Notes: generated by a model from the sequence alone, not told the origin. Numbered from the stretch's first letter, positions 16,190-26,274 are shown. The stretch: DNA of 64,000 bases from Endomicrobium proavitum (GCF_001027545.1 NZ_CP009498.1:248001-312000); one strand, 5' to 3'. Numbers and translations are program-made.

Positions 16190-17679
16190 TAATAAAAAAA
16201 GATAAAGATTTAATACAAAATTATTTTGAAGATAACTCCGGCGTTACGGGAGCGCACGCTTCTTTTGCGGCTATAGCTGAAAATGAAAACGATGTGCCGC
16301 GGTTTTTAAAAGAAATGTTTGAGTCAAAAACTCCGGTTACGGTAGCGGGAGCGCTTACCGGCAACACCGCTTCAGGGCTTGCTTTCGGCGGCGCTGTGTT
16401 ATCTCTTGAAAAATTAAATAAAATTGGCGACATAATAAAAATTGATTCTGCGACGGCAAAAATTTTTGCACAGGCAGGGGCAAGACTTTCGGATATAAAA
16501 GCTAAAGCGGCGCTGTCCGGCTGGATGTATCCTCCCGACCCTACTGAAAAAAACGCCACTATCGGAGGCAATGTTTCAACTAACGCTTCCGGCGGAAGAG
16601 GTTTTAAGTTTGGCGTTACGCGCGATTATGTGTTAGCTTTAACAATAATTTTTACCGACGGTTCAAAAGCTTTTGTGGAACGCGGAAAATACTTTGCAGA
16701 CGCAAACGGCGAAATAGTTTTTGAAACGGACTTGGGAAAAAAACGCATAACGCTTCCCAAATACAAACTTCCCAAAATAAAAAATGCGGCGGGTTATTAT
16801 AATTATCCGAAAGCCGATTTGATAGACGTTTTTATAGGTTCCGACGGCACTCTCGGCGTTATAACCGAAGTTGCGTTAAAGCTTATTCCTAAATTTAAAG
16901 AAGTTTTCGGCGGAATAGTTTTTTTTGACACTCGCGATGGGGCGTATAATTTTGTCAACGCCGTAAAATCCGTTTCAAAAAAATCAGCAGCGAAAAATTT
17001 GAAAGACGAAATAAATGCCATGTCTTTAGAGTATTTTGATAAAAATGCTTTAGCCGTTATAAAAAACGATTATCCCGTAATACCTGACAATGCTGCCGCG
17101 GGAATTATGTTTGAACAAGACGTATATGAAAATAATTTTGATGTTCTAATGGGAAAGTGGGTTGATTTTTTAGAATCTATCGGCGTGGACGCGGCTAATG
17201 TATGGTTTGCGTCAAACGAAGCCGAGCAGGAAAATTTCAGAATATTCAGGCATAAAATTCCGGAGCGCGTAAACGAACGCGTTAGAAAAAATAAAATCCC
17301 GAAAGTAGGAACAGATTTTGCGGTTCCCGAAGGGAAGCTTGCGGATATGGTGAATTTTTGCGAAAAAGAGTTTGAAAAAGCGGGTCTGTTTAATTTAACT
17401 TTCGGACATATCGGCGAAAATCATCTTCATGCAAACATTATAGCTTCAAACAAGCTTGAGTATGAACAAACAAGAGAAATGTATGCCCGTATAGCCCAAA
17501 AAGCGGTTGAACTGGGCGGAACGGTTTCCGCCGAACACGGCATAGGCAAGCTTAAGCACATATTTTTAGAAAAAATGCTCGGCGAAGAAGGCTTTCAAGA
17601 GATGGCAAAATTCAAGAAAAGTCTTGATAAAGCCGCAATTCTCGGGCAAGACAATATCTTCCCTAAAAAATACCTCTAA
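16186..17679 (+). CDS. FAD-linked dehydrogenase (GlcD/D-lactate dehydrogenase-like)
   Basis: A 497-residue flavoprotein of the GlcD family. FAD-binding PP-loop region with PPDPTEKNATIGGNVSTNASG near 116-136 and the following G-rich segment; C-terminal oxidase cap with FGHIGENHLHANI and SAEHGIGKLK. Family members oxidise D-lactate, glycolate or other 2-hydroxy acids. The exact substrate cannot be read from sequence. Translationally coupled to the upstream serine hydrolase by a 4-base overlap. Confidence 0.85.
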   Translation: MIIKKDKDLIQNYFEDNSGVTGAHASFAAIAENENDVPRFLKEMFESKTPVTVAGALTGNTASGLAFGGAVLSLEKLNKIGDIIKIDSATAKIFAQAGARLSDIKAKAALSGWMYPPDPTEKNATIGGNVSTNASGGRGFKFGVTRDYVLALTIIFTDGSKAFVERGKYFADANGEIVFETDLGKKRITLPKYKLPKIKNAAGYYNYPKADLIDVFIGSDGTLGVITEVALKLIPKFKEVFGGIVFFDTRDGAYNFVNAVKSVSKKSAAKNLKDEINAMSLEYFDKNALAVIKNDYPVIPDNAAAGIMFEQDVYENNFDVLMGKWVDFLESIGVDAANVWFASNEAEQENFRIFRHKIPERVNERVRKNKIPKVGTDFAVPEGKLADMVNFCEKEFEKAGLFNLTFGHIGENHLHANIIASNKLEYEQTREMYARIAQKAVELGGTVSAEHGIGKLKHIFLEKMLGEEGFQEMAKFKKSLDKAAILGQDNIFPKKYL

Positions 17680-17720
17680 AATCGTTAATTTTTCATAGCA
17701 TTTTTAATTTTTTAATTTTA

Positions 17721-17748
17721 TTGACATTTTCGGTCATAAAATTATAAA
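17721..17748 (+). promoter_or_regulatory. Promoter of the zapB-like/zapA/6S RNA unit
   Basis: TTGACA (17721-17726), 16-nt spacer, TATAAA (17743-17748). The ATG of the first gene is only 7 bases downstream, so the transcript would begin at or next to the start codon (leaderless). Confidence 0.65.
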
Positions 17749-17755
17749 ATATGTT

Positions 17756-17983
17756 ATGGATAATTTTGACGTTTTGTCTGCAAAAATCAAAAAAACAGCT
17801 GAAAAACTGAAAAGATTAAATAATGAAAATTTGCGTCTTAAAGCTGAAAACGAATTCTTGAGAAAAGAGAGCGAACTTAACAGACAAAAGTCCGGCGAAT
17901 ACGCCGTTCTTAAAGATAATGCAAAAGAAGCTGTTGTAAAAATAGAAAGAATTTTAAAGAAAATTGACACCGTGAAGGAATAG
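17756..17983 (+). CDS. Small coiled-coil protein, ZapB-like
   Basis: Seventy-five residues, almost wholly predicted coiled coil (heptads through LKRLNNENLRLKAENEFLRK), with no signal peptide. It precedes zapA by one base. Short coiled-coil proteins before zapA are often ZapB-like division factors; the assignment rests on context and shape only. Confidence 0.65.
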   Translation: MDNFDVLSAKIKKTAEKLKRLNNENLRLKAENEFLRKESELNRQKSGEYAVLKDNAKEAVVKIERILKKIDTVKE

Positions 17984-17984
17984 T

Positions 17985-18275
17985 ATGGCAAACGCTTACG
18001 GCAAAGTATTTGGCTGGGATGTGCCGATAAATATAGACGATATGGATGAACTTAGCCTTGCCGGCGTGGTAAGTTTTGTAAATGAGCAATGGCAGGAAAC
18101 CAAAGAAGAAAATAAGCAAGTGGTGGACACTCAAAAAATAGCGGCGTTGACGGCTATAAAAATAGCCAAAGAGCTGCTTAAACTTAAAGGTTTGCAAACG
18201 AATATTTCAGATAATTATGAGAGAAAAATTAAAGAACTCATTAAACAGTTAGACGAAGCCGAAATTTCCGGCTGA
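17985..18275 (+). CDS. zapA: Cell division protein ZapA-like
   Basis: Ninety-six residues with the ZapA pattern: N-terminal globular part (VFGWDVPINID) and a C-terminal helix with DTQKIAALTAIKIAKELL. ZapA cross-links FtsZ filaments at midcell. The 6S RNA gene directly downstream is the conserved neighbour of zapA in many bacteria and supports the call. Confidence 0.8.
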   Translation: MANAYGKVFGWDVPINIDDMDELSLAGVVSFVNEQWQETKEENKQVVDTQKIAALTAIKIAKELLKLKGLQTNISDNYERKIKELIKQLDEAEISG

Positions 18276-18290
18276 AATATTTCTATGTTT

Positions 18291-18448
18291 TTCCTGCAGT
18301 GTTGGTCACGGTTTTAAGCGTACTTATTCCTACAAGTCCATTTCAGAGAACAGCAGGCGAGCATCTGCTCGTGGGCGTATGCCACTGTATCTCACTTAAA
18401 AAAAGGGCTATAAGTCGCTTGAGGTCAACGGCACTGCGGGTTTTTTTT
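18291..18448 (+). ncRNA. ssrS: 6S RNA (RNA polymerase-binding regulator)
   Basis: The non-coding stretch after zapA folds as a long irregular rod. Closing stem CCTGCAGTG (18293-18301) pairs with CACTGCGGG (18432-18440), followed by T8. Inside, GTTGG pairs with TCAAC, AAGCG with CGCTT and ACTTAT with ATAAGT, leaving a large central bubble and an apical hairpin CGAGC-ATCT-GCTCG. This is the 6S layout: stem, open-complex-like bubble, apical hairpin. zapA upstream and fau (after rarA) downstream match the classical ssrS neighbourhood. Family calling by covariance model was not possible here. Confidence 0.85.
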
Positions 18449-18540
18449 ATTTTTAATAACTGCGTTGTAGGGACAAAGTCCCGAAAATGAGTAAATGGTT
18501 TGATTATAACACGCAGCGTATAAGCATTCGGTAATAAAAC

Positions 18541-19860
18541 ATGAAACAAACAAATTTTCTTGAAAATGCCGCAAGTCAGAAAAATAAACCTTTAGCGGCA
18601 AGAATGGCTCCTAAAAGTTTTGAAGATTTTATGGGGCAGGATAATATTGTGGGCGCAGGTAAACTTTTGCGCCGTTCCATAGAAGCGGATAATATCAGTT
18701 CCGTAATTTTCTTCGGACCTCCCGGAACCGGCAAAAGCGCTCTTGCAAGAATAATTGCCTCTAAAACAAAAGCTTATTTTGAAGAAGCAAATGCCGTTAC
18801 AATAGGTATAGCGGACATTAGAAAAATTATAGACCAAGCAAAAGCGCGCGCGGAAATGTCGGGCAAAAAAACAATACTTATGCTTGACGAAATACATCAT
18901 TTCAACCGCTCGCAGCAAGACGCTTTGCTTCCGGACGTGGAAAGAGGAACTATTACGTTAATAGGCATTACCACCGAAAATCCTTTTTTCTACATTAACG
19001 CGGCAATTATTTCAAGAAGCACGGTTTTTGAATTTACGTATTTGCCTAAAGACGCTCTTTTAAAAATTTTAGTTTCCGCTTTAACCGATAAAGAAAACGG
19101 TTTGGGAAATTATAAAGTAGAAATGTCCGACGAAGCTAAAGAACATTTAATTTCTAACTCCGGCGGAGACGCGAGAAAACTTCTCAATGCTTTGGAAATA
19201 GGCGTTCTCTCAACGAAAGTTAACGAGAAAGGCGTAAGGGTTTTTGACATAAGCGTAGCTCAAGAATCTATGCAGAAAAGAGCGGTTCTTTACGACCGTT
19301 CCGGAGACGCGCATTACGATCACATTTCTGCTTTTATTAAATCTATGAGAGGAACAGATCCCGACGCGGCGGTTTATTGGATGACCAAAATGCTTGCCGC
19401 CGGCGAAGATCCGCGTTTTATAGCAAGGCGCATAGTTATTTGCGCGTCGGAAGACGTAGGCATGGCAGACCCCAGAGCGCTTATGTTTGCGGTTTCGGCT
19501 TTACGCGCCGTGGAATTTGTAGGAATGCCGGAAGCCAGAATTATTTTGGCGCAGGCCGCAATATATGTTGCAAGCGCTCCGAAATCTAACGCTTCGTATC
19601 TTGCGGTTGAAAGCGCGTTTGCCGAAGTAAAAAGCGGGAAAACACGCAGCGTTCCAAATCACTTAAAAGATGCAAATCTTGACGGCGATAAACTCGGGCA
19701 CGGCAAAGGTTATAAGTATCCGCACGATTTTGAAGGGCATTGGGTAGATCAAATTTATTGGACTGATCCCGTGGAGCTTTACAAACCTACAAATGAAGGT
19801 TATGAGGGGAAAATTCGTGAACGACTTGCTGGAATCGGAAAAAAGAAAAGTAAGATATGA
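18541..19860 (+). CDS. rarA: Replication-associated recombination protein A (AAA+ ATPase)
   Basis: A 439-residue MgsA/RarA ATPase that acts at stalled replication forks. Walker A GPPGTGKS near 60, Walker B LMLDEIHHFNRSQQDALL near 118-135, and the C-terminal tetramerisation region with DPDAAVYWMTKMLAAGEDPRFIARR and PNHLKD. It sits between the 6S RNA and fau and overlaps fau by 44 bases. Confidence 0.95.
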   Translation: MKQTNFLENAASQKNKPLAARMAPKSFEDFMGQDNIVGAGKLLRRSIEADNISSVIFFGPPGTGKSALARIIASKTKAYFEEANAVTIGIADIRKIIDQAKARAEMSGKKTILMLDEIHHFNRSQQDALLPDVERGTITLIGITTENPFFYINAAIISRSTVFEFTYLPKDALLKILVSALTDKENGLGNYKVEMSDEAKEHLISNSGGDARKLLNALEIGVLSTKVNEKGVRVFDISVAQESMQKRAVLYDRSGDAHYDHISAFIKSMRGTDPDAAVYWMTKMLAAGEDPRFIARRIVICASEDVGMADPRALMFAVSALRAVEFVGMPEARIILAQAAIYVASAPKSNASYLAVESAFAEVKSGKTRSVPNHLKDANLDGDKLGHGKGYKYPHDFEGHWVDQIYWTDPVELYKPTNEGYEGKIRERLAGIGKKKSKI

Positions 19861-20419
19861 GTTTTTAACTTTGCGCAACAGGCTTGACGCTTTAAATATA
19901 TCGTCATACAGCGGCATGATTTTTGCGAAAATTTGCGAGCTGCCTGTTTATCAAAAAGCTAAAACCGTTATGTTTTATTTGTCTTACGGATCGGAAGTTT
20001 TAACCGACCCTATGATAACGTCGTCTATCGGGTCCGGCAAAAGCGTTGTTGTTCCGGCTATAGCAAGTCCCGGGGACGCTCAAATGACGGCGGTTAAATT
20101 ATCAAATATTGAAGCCGCAAACCAGTTTGTTTATGGCGTCCGACAGCCGGAAATAGATGAAGAAAACGTAGTCGCCAAAGAAGACATTGACGTTGTTTTT
20201 GTGCCGGCGATAGTTTTTGACGTAAACGGTTACAGAACAGGTTACGGAAAAGGTTATTATGACAGATGGCTTAAAGGCGTTCCCGTTGAAAAAACCGTAG
20301 GGATAGCTTTTGATTTTCAGGTTGCAGATAAAGTTCCGTTCGGTGAGTTTGATTTGCCGGTAGGGACCATAGTAACAGAGAAGAGAATTATTTACGCGAA
20401 CAAAATCAAAAAAAATTAA
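19817..20419 (+). CDS. fau: 5-formyltetrahydrofolate cyclo-ligase
   Basis: Converts 5-formyl-THF to 5,10-methenyl-THF. The ATP-binding motif GYRTGYGKGYYDRWL lies near residue 145-160. I favour GTG 19817, preceded by GAGGGG, giving 200 residues; an upstream ATG at 19793 would lengthen the protein inside rarA without conserved sequence. In many bacteria this gene directly follows zapA-ssrS; here rarA is interposed. Confidence 0.88.
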   Translation: MNDLLESEKRKVRYEFLTLRNRLDALNISSYSGMIFAKICELPVYQKAKTVMFYLSYGSEVLTDPMITSSIGSGKSVVVPAIASPGDAQMTAVKLSNIEAANQFVYGVRQPEIDEENVVAKEDIDVVFVPAIVFDVNGYRTGYGKGYYDRWLKGVPVEKTVGIAFDFQVADKVPFGEFDLPVGTIVTEKRIIYANKIKKN

Positions 20420-20438
20420 ACTGAGGAGAACTTAAGAG

Positions 20439-21995
20439 ATGGAAAATTTTGTTGTGATTATTATAACCGCAATTGCCGCATTTTTGCTTGGCTTTGTGCT
20501 GCGCTTTGTATATGCAAAGCTTAATGCAAAATCAGCAGAACACGTGTCTGAAAGAATTATATCGGAAGCCAAAATGATGGCTGAAAGCAAATCAAAAGAG
20601 GCGCTTCTTGAAGCAAAAATTATTGTAGATAAAGAAAGAAAAGAGTTTGAAAACGAAATAAGAGAAAAGAAACAATCCGTGCAGATTCTTGAAAACAGAG
20701 TAAACCAGCGCGAAGAAAATTTGGACAGAAAGTTAGACGTTGTGGATAAAAAAGAGAGAGCGCTTTCAGAGAAAGAAAAAAGCGTGTCGGACAAAGAACA
20801 AAACTTAAAAGTTAAGTTTGACGAAGTAGAACAAATTAAAGAAGAACAGAAAAAAACTTTAGAGAGAATTTCCGCAATGACAAGGGAAGAAGCAAAGAAA
20901 ACTCTCATAAGTTCTATGGAAGAAGAAGCAAAGCAAGACGCGGCAATTCTTGCTCAAAGAATAGAGCAGGAAACGCGCGAAACCGCCGATAAAAAATCTA
21001 AAGAGATACTTTCTATAGCTATACAAAAAGTTGCCGCAGACCATACGGCAGACATTACCACCTCAACAGTGGCTATTCCAAACGACGAAATTAAAGGAAG
21101 AATTATCGGAAGAGAAGGCAGAAACATAAGAGCGTTTGAACAGGCTACCGGAGTAGATTTAATAGTGGACGATACTCCCGAAGCCATAACTGTTTCGGCT
21201 TTTGACGGCGTGCGCAGGCAGATAGCAAAAATTGCGCTTGAAAAACTTATTGCCGACGGAAGAATTCATCCTGCAAGAATTGAAGAAGTCGTTGAAAAAG
21301 TAAAAAAAGAAATGGAAGAACATCTTAAGGAAATCGGCGAGCAGGCGGCAATAGATGCCGGCGTTCCCGGACTCAATTCCGAAATTATAAGACTTCTGGG
21401 AAAACTAAAATACAGAACTTCTTACGGGCAGAACCAGCTTCAGCATACGTTAGAAGTTACATGGCTTGCCGGCGCTATTGCAGGAGAGTTGGGGCTTGAC
21501 GTAATGTTTTCAAAAAAAGCTGCGCTGCTGCACGATATAGGCAAAGCGGTAGATCATGAAGTTGAGGGAACTCATCACCAGATTTCCGCCGATATTGCAA
21601 AAAAGCACGGCGAATCTCCTAAAATGATAAACGCTATTTTGTCGCATCACGAAGGTTTTGAAACTCCGCAAAGCGCGGAAGCTTTTGTAATAGCTGCAGC
21701 CGATGCAATTTCCGCCGCAAGACCCGGCGCAAGAAGAGAGTCGGTTGAACTCTACTTGAAGAGACTTGAAAAACTTGAAAAAGTCGCAAAAGATTTTAAA
21801 GGCGTTTCAATGGCTTATGCAATTCAAGCCGGCAGAGAAGTTAGAATTTTGGTTGAACCCGAAAACGTTGATGACAAGCAGGCTCAAGTTTTAGCCCGCG
21901 ACATAGCTAAAAAAGTTGAGCAGGAACTTGAATATCCGGGACAGATAAAGATTACCGTTATACGCGAAACTCGTGCTCAAGACATAGCGAAGTAG
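20439..21995 (+). CDS. rny: Ribonuclease Y
   Basis: Membrane-anchored endoribonuclease that starts mRNA decay. N-terminal membrane helix (residues 4-28), long coiled coil (30-190), KH domain with [16 protein letters not shown] (about 210-226) and HD domain with [12 protein letters not shown]. Length 518 is standard. Start has AGGAG upstream. It is separated from xseA by a 100-base repeat. Confidence 0.96.
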   Translation: MENFVVIIITAIAAFLLGFVLRFVYAKLNAKSAEHVSERIISEAKMMAESKSKEALLEAKIIVDKERKEFENEIREKKQSVQILENRVNQREENLDRKLDVVDKKERALSEKEKSVSDKEQNLKVKFDEVEQIKEEQKKTLERISAMTREEAKKTLISSMEEEAKQDAAILAQRIEQETRETADKKSKEILSIAIQKVAADHTADITTSTVAIPNDEIKGRIIGREGRNIRAFEQATGVDLIVDDTPEAITVSAFDGVRRQIAKIALEKLIADGRIHPARIEEVVEKVKKEMEEHLKEIGEQAAIDAGVPGLNSEIIRLLGKLKYRTSYGQNQLQHTLEVTWLAGAIAGELGLDVMFSKKAALLHDIGKAVDHEVEGTHHQISADIAKKHGESPKMINAILSHHEGFETPQSAEAFVIAAADAISAARPGARRESVELYLKRLEKLEKVAKDFKGVSMAYAIQAGREVRILVEPENVDDKQAQVLARDIAKKVEQELEYPGQIKITVIRETRAQDIAK

Positions 21996-22000
21996 AAGGT

Positions 22001-22081
22001 AAGAAGTTTGGCAGTTTAGAAGTTTAGCGGAGGTATTATTTAGCTGCTAAACTTCAAAGCTTCCAATCTTCTAAACTTCTT
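22001..22081. repeat. Intergenic inverted repeat built of AAGTTTAGAAG-type units
   Basis: Left half AAGAAGTTTGGCAGTTTAG... and right half ...CTTCTAAACTTCTT are complementary and fold into a long hairpin. Simple unit repeats of this style recur in several intergenic gaps of the window. Confidence 0.75.
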
Positions 22082-22094
22082 AATTGGAGCATAC

Positions 22095-23336
22095 ATGTCC
22101 GAAGAGTTAGAATTAAATTTTAACTGCGCAAACGAAGAAGAGGGGCGTTTAATTTACACCGTTTCTCAAATTAGCGCCGAAATTAAACAGATTCTTGAGA
22201 ATTCTTATCCCGGCGTTTGGCTGCGCGGCGAGATATCTAATTTTAAATTATATAATTCCGGACATATGTATTTTAATATTAAAGATGAAAATGCCCAGAT
22301 AAAAGCGGTAATGTTTGCCGGCTCAAACGTTTCTTTAACTTTTGCTCCCGAAGACGGAATGCAGGTTTTGGTTTTTGGGCGGGTAAGTTCTTACCCTGTG
22401 CGCGGCGATTATCAAATTATTGTCAGCAATATGGAGCAAGCCGGACAGGGCGCTTTGTTTGAAGCTTATGAAAAGTTAAAAAAGAAACTTGAAGCCGAAG
22501 GTTTGTTTGACGAGGCGTCAAAAAAAGAAATTCCGCAAATTGTAAATAAAATAGGCGTTGTAACTTCCCAAGACGGCGCGGCGCTTTGCGATATTTTAAA
22601 AGTATTGGAAGATTTAAACGCATGCGCGCAGGTGCTTATTTATCCCGTAAGAGTTCAGGGGAAAGAAGCGGAAAAAGAGATTCCCGAAGCTATAGAGTAT
22701 CTTAATAAAAATTATAAAGATTTAGATGTTTTACTCGTCGGTCGCGGTGGCGGTTCTATGGAAGATTTATGGGCTTTTAATACAGAACCTGTCGCAAGAG
22801 CAATTTTTGCTTCAAAAATCCCTGTGGTTTCCTGCGTAGGACACGAAATAGATTTTTCAATTGCGGATTTTGTCGCAGATAAAAGAGCTCCCACGCCTTC
22901 GGCTGCGGCTGAAATGGTTGTGCGTCAAAAAAGCGAATTAAAAAATAAGCTTGAAAATTTACGCGTCGCGCTTAGTTCAAATATAGAGTTGGTTTTTAAC
23001 GATAATAGAGCAAGGCTTGAAACGCTTGCGGCTTCAAGAGCTTTTACAAAACCTCATCTCATTTACGAAGATAAAATAGCATACGTTGACGAGCTTGACG
23101 GACAATTGCGGCATTCTTTTAAACATTTGCTTAACTTAAAAGAAACAATCCTGAAAAACGTTTCGCACAAGCTTGATATTGTTTCGCCGCTTTCGGTATT
23201 AAAAAGAGGTTTTGCAATCTGTAAAAATGAAAAAGGCGAGATAATAAAAAGCAGCGTTCAAACCTCTGTCGGCGAAGTTGTAAATATAAAACTTTTTCAG
23301 GGCAGCATAAGCGCCGAGGTAAAAAACAATGACTAA
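22095..23336 (+). CDS. xseA: Exodeoxyribonuclease VII large subunit
   Basis: A 413-residue subunit with the N-terminal OB fold (LRGEISNFKLYNSGHMYFNIKD, residues 36-57) and the catalytic domain with VLLVGRGGGSMEDLWAFN and ISCVGHE-like VSCVGHEIDFSIADFVADKRAPTPSAAAE. Works with XseB to degrade single-stranded DNA. Overlaps xseB by 8 bases and heads a long operon with isoprenoid genes. Confidence 0.96.
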   Translation: MSEELELNFNCANEEEGRLIYTVSQISAEIKQILENSYPGVWLRGEISNFKLYNSGHMYFNIKDENAQIKAVMFAGSNVSLTFAPEDGMQVLVFGRVSSYPVRGDYQIIVSNMEQAGQGALFEAYEKLKKKLEAEGLFDEASKKEIPQIVNKIGVVTSQDGAALCDILKVLEDLNACAQVLIYPVRVQGKEAEKEIPEAIEYLNKNYKDLDVLLVGRGGGSMEDLWAFNTEPVARAIFASKIPVVSCVGHEIDFSIADFVADKRAPTPSAAAEMVVRQKSELKNKLENLRVALSSNIELVFNDNRARLETLAASRAFTKPHLIYEDKIAYVDELDGQLRHSFKHLLNLKETILKNVSHKLDIVSPLSVLKRGFAICKNEKGEIIKSSVQTSVGEVVNIKLFQGSISAEVKNND

Positions 23337-23541
23337 AAAACCCGCATCTTTTGAAAAATCTTTGGAAAGACTTGAGGAAATTGTTTCGCAAATGGAAAAC
23401 GCCGATCCGGATTTAGATAAAGCGCTGGCATTGTTTTCCGAAGGCGTTGAACTTGTTAAATTGTGCAGCGCAAAACTTAACGATACAAAAAAGAAAATAG
23501 AAATTTTAATTGACGGAAAAAAAGAGAATTTTAATGATTAA
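23329..23541 (+). CDS. xseB: Exodeoxyribonuclease VII small subunit
   Basis: Seventy residues with the XseB pattern SFEKSLERLEEIVSQMEN, then LDKALALFSEGVELVKLC. Small helical partner of XseA. Both ends overlap neighbours (8 bases each), showing translational coupling. Confidence 0.95.
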   Translation: MTKKPASFEKSLERLEEIVSQMENADPDLDKALALFSEGVELVKLCSAKLNDTKKKIEILIDGKKENFND

Positions 23542-24421
23542 CTTAAAAGATTATCTTTCAAAGCAGGCGGCGTTTGTTAATTCTTCCTTAAAAAAATATC
23601 TTCCAAAAGACAATTCAATTATTTCGCAAGCAATGCGCTACAGCGTTTTAGCGGGCGGAAAAAGATTGCGCCCTATTTTTGTTATTTTATCCGCAGAACT
23701 TTTCGGAGCGAAAGCTTCAAAAATTATTCCGGCTGCATGCGCGCTTGAATACCTTCATACGTATTCTTTAGTTCACGACGATTTGCCGGCTATGGATAAT
23801 GACGATTTGCGCCGCGGAATGCCCACAAATCATAAAAAGTTCGGCGAGGCGGCCGCAATATTGTGCGGCGACGCGCTGCTTACGGAATCTTTTAACTTGC
23901 TTACAAAAGCAGACGCTAAAGAAAAAAATATAAATGAAGCAATACGCATTCTTGCGGATCTTTCAGGTTTTAAAGGAATGATTGCCGGGCAGGCGGCGGA
24001 TACTTTGGAAGCAGGCAGATGGAGCAAAAAAAATAAAGCTCTTTTAAAAAAGAAATTGAGATTTATACAGCTTAATAAAACCGCCGCTCTTCTGACCGCA
24101 AGTTTAAAAGTAGGCGCAGTTTTAGCCGGCGCGGATAAAAAAAGCGTTAAAGCTTTGGAAAATTACGGAAGAAATATAGGTTATGCTTTTCAAATTGCAG
24201 ACGATATTTTAGACGTGTATGCCGACAAGAAATTGCTCGGCAAAAAAGGAAGCGACCGCGATAACGATAAACTTACAGAACTTTCTTTATACGGAAAAGA
24301 AGCCGCCGTAAAACACTCGGAAAGTTATGTGAAAAGCGCAAAAAATGCAGTTAAAATATTTGGTAAAAAAGCGGATATTTTAATTGAGCTTGCGGACTAT
24401 ATGACTAAAAGGGCATATTAG
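23534..24421 (+). CDS. ispA: Polyprenyl (farnesyl) diphosphate synthase
   Basis: A 295-residue trans-prenyltransferase. First aspartate motif DDLPAMDNDD near 84-93 and second DDILD in QIADDILDVY; GGKRLRP near 45. The two-residue insertion in the first motif is typical of bacterial farnesyl/geranyl synthases. ATG 23534 overlaps xseB; TTG 23510 is less likely. It is followed by dxs in the classical xseB-ispA-dxs order. Confidence 0.93.
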   Translation: MINLKDYLSKQAAFVNSSLKKYLPKDNSIISQAMRYSVLAGGKRLRPIFVILSAELFGAKASKIIPAACALEYLHTYSLVHDDLPAMDNDDLRRGMPTNHKKFGEAAAILCGDALLTESFNLLTKADAKEKNINEAIRILADLSGFKGMIAGQAADTLEAGRWSKKNKALLKKKLRFIQLNKTAALLTASLKVGAVLAGADKKSVKALENYGRNIGYAFQIADDILDVYADKKLLGKKGSDRDNDKLTELSLYGKEAAVKHSESYVKSAKNAVKIFGKKADILIELADYMTKRAY

Positions 24422-26274
24422 TGAAAATACTTGATAAAGTAAATTCTCCGGAAGATTTAAAAAAATTAACAAAAGACGAGCTTCCTGCCCTTGCAAAGGA
24501 AGTCAGGGAAGAAATAATATCCTCCGTTTCCAAAACGGGCGGACATTTGGCGTCAAGCCTTGGCGCCGTAGATTTAACAATAGCTCTTCATTACGCATAT
24601 AACGCTCCCAAAGATAAAATAATTTGGGATGTCGGTCATCAGGCGTATGCTCATAAAATACTTACCGGACGCAAAGATAAATTTAAAACGTTGAGAACTC
24701 ACGGCGGTTTAAGCGGTTTTCCGAAACGTTCGGAGTCGCCCTATGACGCTTTTGGCGCGGGACATTCTTCCACGTCTATATCGGCGGCTTTGGGTTTTGC
24801 GGTTGCCAGAGATTTACAAAAAGAAAAGTTTGAAGTAGTTTCGGTTATCGGCGACGGTTCAATGACCGGCGGTCTTGCTTTTGAAGGGCTTCAAAATGCG
24901 GGACACTTAAAAAAAGACATGCTTGTTATTTTAAACGATAATCAGATGTTTATATCCCAAAAAGTAGGCGCTGTCGCCGGATATTTCGCAAAACTTTTAA
25001 CGGGCGGAAAATTTAAAAAAGTAGAAGAAAAAGTTATGAAAACCGTAAGCAGATTTCACAGCTTCGGTTCGCCTTTCGGAAAACTCATTAAAAGAGTTAA
25101 GGTTATGCTTTTTCCGGGAATGCTTTTTGAAGAAATGGGTTTTACTTATATTGGTCCGGTGCAGGGGCACAATATAGATAATATAATTACAATTCTTACA
25201 AATATTAAAACCATGAAAGGTCCTGTGCTTTTGCACGTTATCACAAAAAAAGGCAAAGGCTATGAGCCTGCGGAAGAAAATCCCGAGAAGTTTCACGGCG
25301 TCGGCAAGTTTGACGCGGCTACAGGTAAAACGGTTAAAAGTAACGGAGTAACTTATACAAAAGTTTTTTCCGACGCGCTTGTTAAACTTGCGGCTTACGA
25401 TAATAAAATTGTCGCCGTAACGGCGGCAATGCCGGAAGGAACCGGACTTGATAAATTCGCAAAGAGTTTTCCCAAAAGATATTTTGACGTGGGAATAGCC
25501 GAAGAACACGCCGTAACTTTTGCCGCGGGCATGGCTGCCGACGGGTTAAAACCTGTTTGCGCAATATACTCTACTTTTATGCAGAGAGCTCTTGATAATA
25601 TAATTCACGACGTGGCGCTGCAAAACCTTCCGGTAGTTTTTGCTTTAGACAGAGCGGGGCTTGTAGGGGAGGACGGCGGCACACATCACGGCGCTTTTGA
25701 TTTTTCATATCTTAAATTTATTCCCAATCTTATAGTAATGGCTCCGTCGGATGAAGATGAGCTTTCGCGTATGCTTAAAACAGCGTTACAGTCAGGAAAG
25801 CCGTGCGCGTTAAGATATCCCAGAGGAGCGGGCGCTGGCGTTGAAGTAAATAACAACGCTACGGTTTTACGCATAGGCAAGGCGAAAGTTTTATCCGAAG
25901 GAAAAGACGTTTGTATTCTTGCAATAGGAAACCATGTTAGCACGGCGTTAGCGGCGTCAAAAATTTTAAAGGAAAAAAATATTGAAGCAGCCGTTATAAA
26001 TATGAGATTTCTTAAACCGTTTGACGAAGAAGTAATTTTTTCAATGTTGGCAAAAACAAATAAATTTATAACTGTTGAAGAAAATGCGCTCTCGGGAGGT
26101 TTTGGCGAAAGCGTTAAGTCCGTTTTATCCGGCACCGGAGCCATTGTTAAATCAATAGGACTGCCTGATAAATTTATAGAGCACGGAAATATCCGAATTT
26201 TAAGAGAAAAATACGGTCTTACACCTGAAAATATAGCAGAGACCGCAGTAAATGCGATACATGGAAAAAAATAA
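24421..26274 (+). CDS. dxs: 1-deoxy-D-xylulose-5-phosphate synthase
   Basis: Thiamine-diphosphate enzyme making DXP from pyruvate and glyceraldehyde 3-phosphate, the first step of the MEP isoprenoid pathway. ThDP motif GDGSMTGG ... LNDNQM near 143-172, catalytic EEHAVTFAAGMA near 360, transketolase C-domain at the end. Starts at GTG 24421, sharing its G with the ispA stop. Length 617 is normal. Confidence 0.96.
   Translation: MKILDKVNSPEDLKKLTKDELPALAKEVREEIISSVSKTGGHLASSLGAVDLTIALHYAYNAPKDKIIWDVGHQAYAHKILTGRKDKFKTLRTHGGLSGFPKRSESPYDAFGAGHSSTSISAALGFAVARDLQKEKFEVVSVIGDGSMTGGLAFEGLQNAGHLKKDMLVILNDNQMFISQKVGAVAGYFAKLLTGGKFKKVEEKVMKTVSRFHSFGSPFGKLIKRVKVMLFPGMLFEEMGFTYIGPVQGHNIDNIITILTNIKTMKGPVLLHVITKKGKGYEPAEENPEKFHGVGKFDAATGKTVKSNGVTYTKVFSDALVKLAAYDNKIVAVTAAMPEGTGLDKFAKSFPKRYFDVGIAEEHAVTFAAGMAADGLKPVCAIYSTFMQRALDNIIHDVALQNLPVVFALDRAGLVGEDGGTHHGAFDFSYLKFIPNLIVMAPSDEDELSRMLKTALQSGKPCALRYPRGAGAGVEVNNNATVLRIGKAKVLSEGKDVCILAIGNHVSTALAASKILKEKNIEAAVINMRFLKPFDEEVIFSMLAKTNKFITVEENALSGGFGESVKSVLSGTGAIVKSIGLPDKFIEHGNIRILREKYGLTPENIAETAVNAIHGKK

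Noticed and set aside
18299-18490. Open frame of 63 codons downstream of zapA
   Set aside because: It lies inside the 6S RNA structure; folding and context explain the sequence better than a protein.
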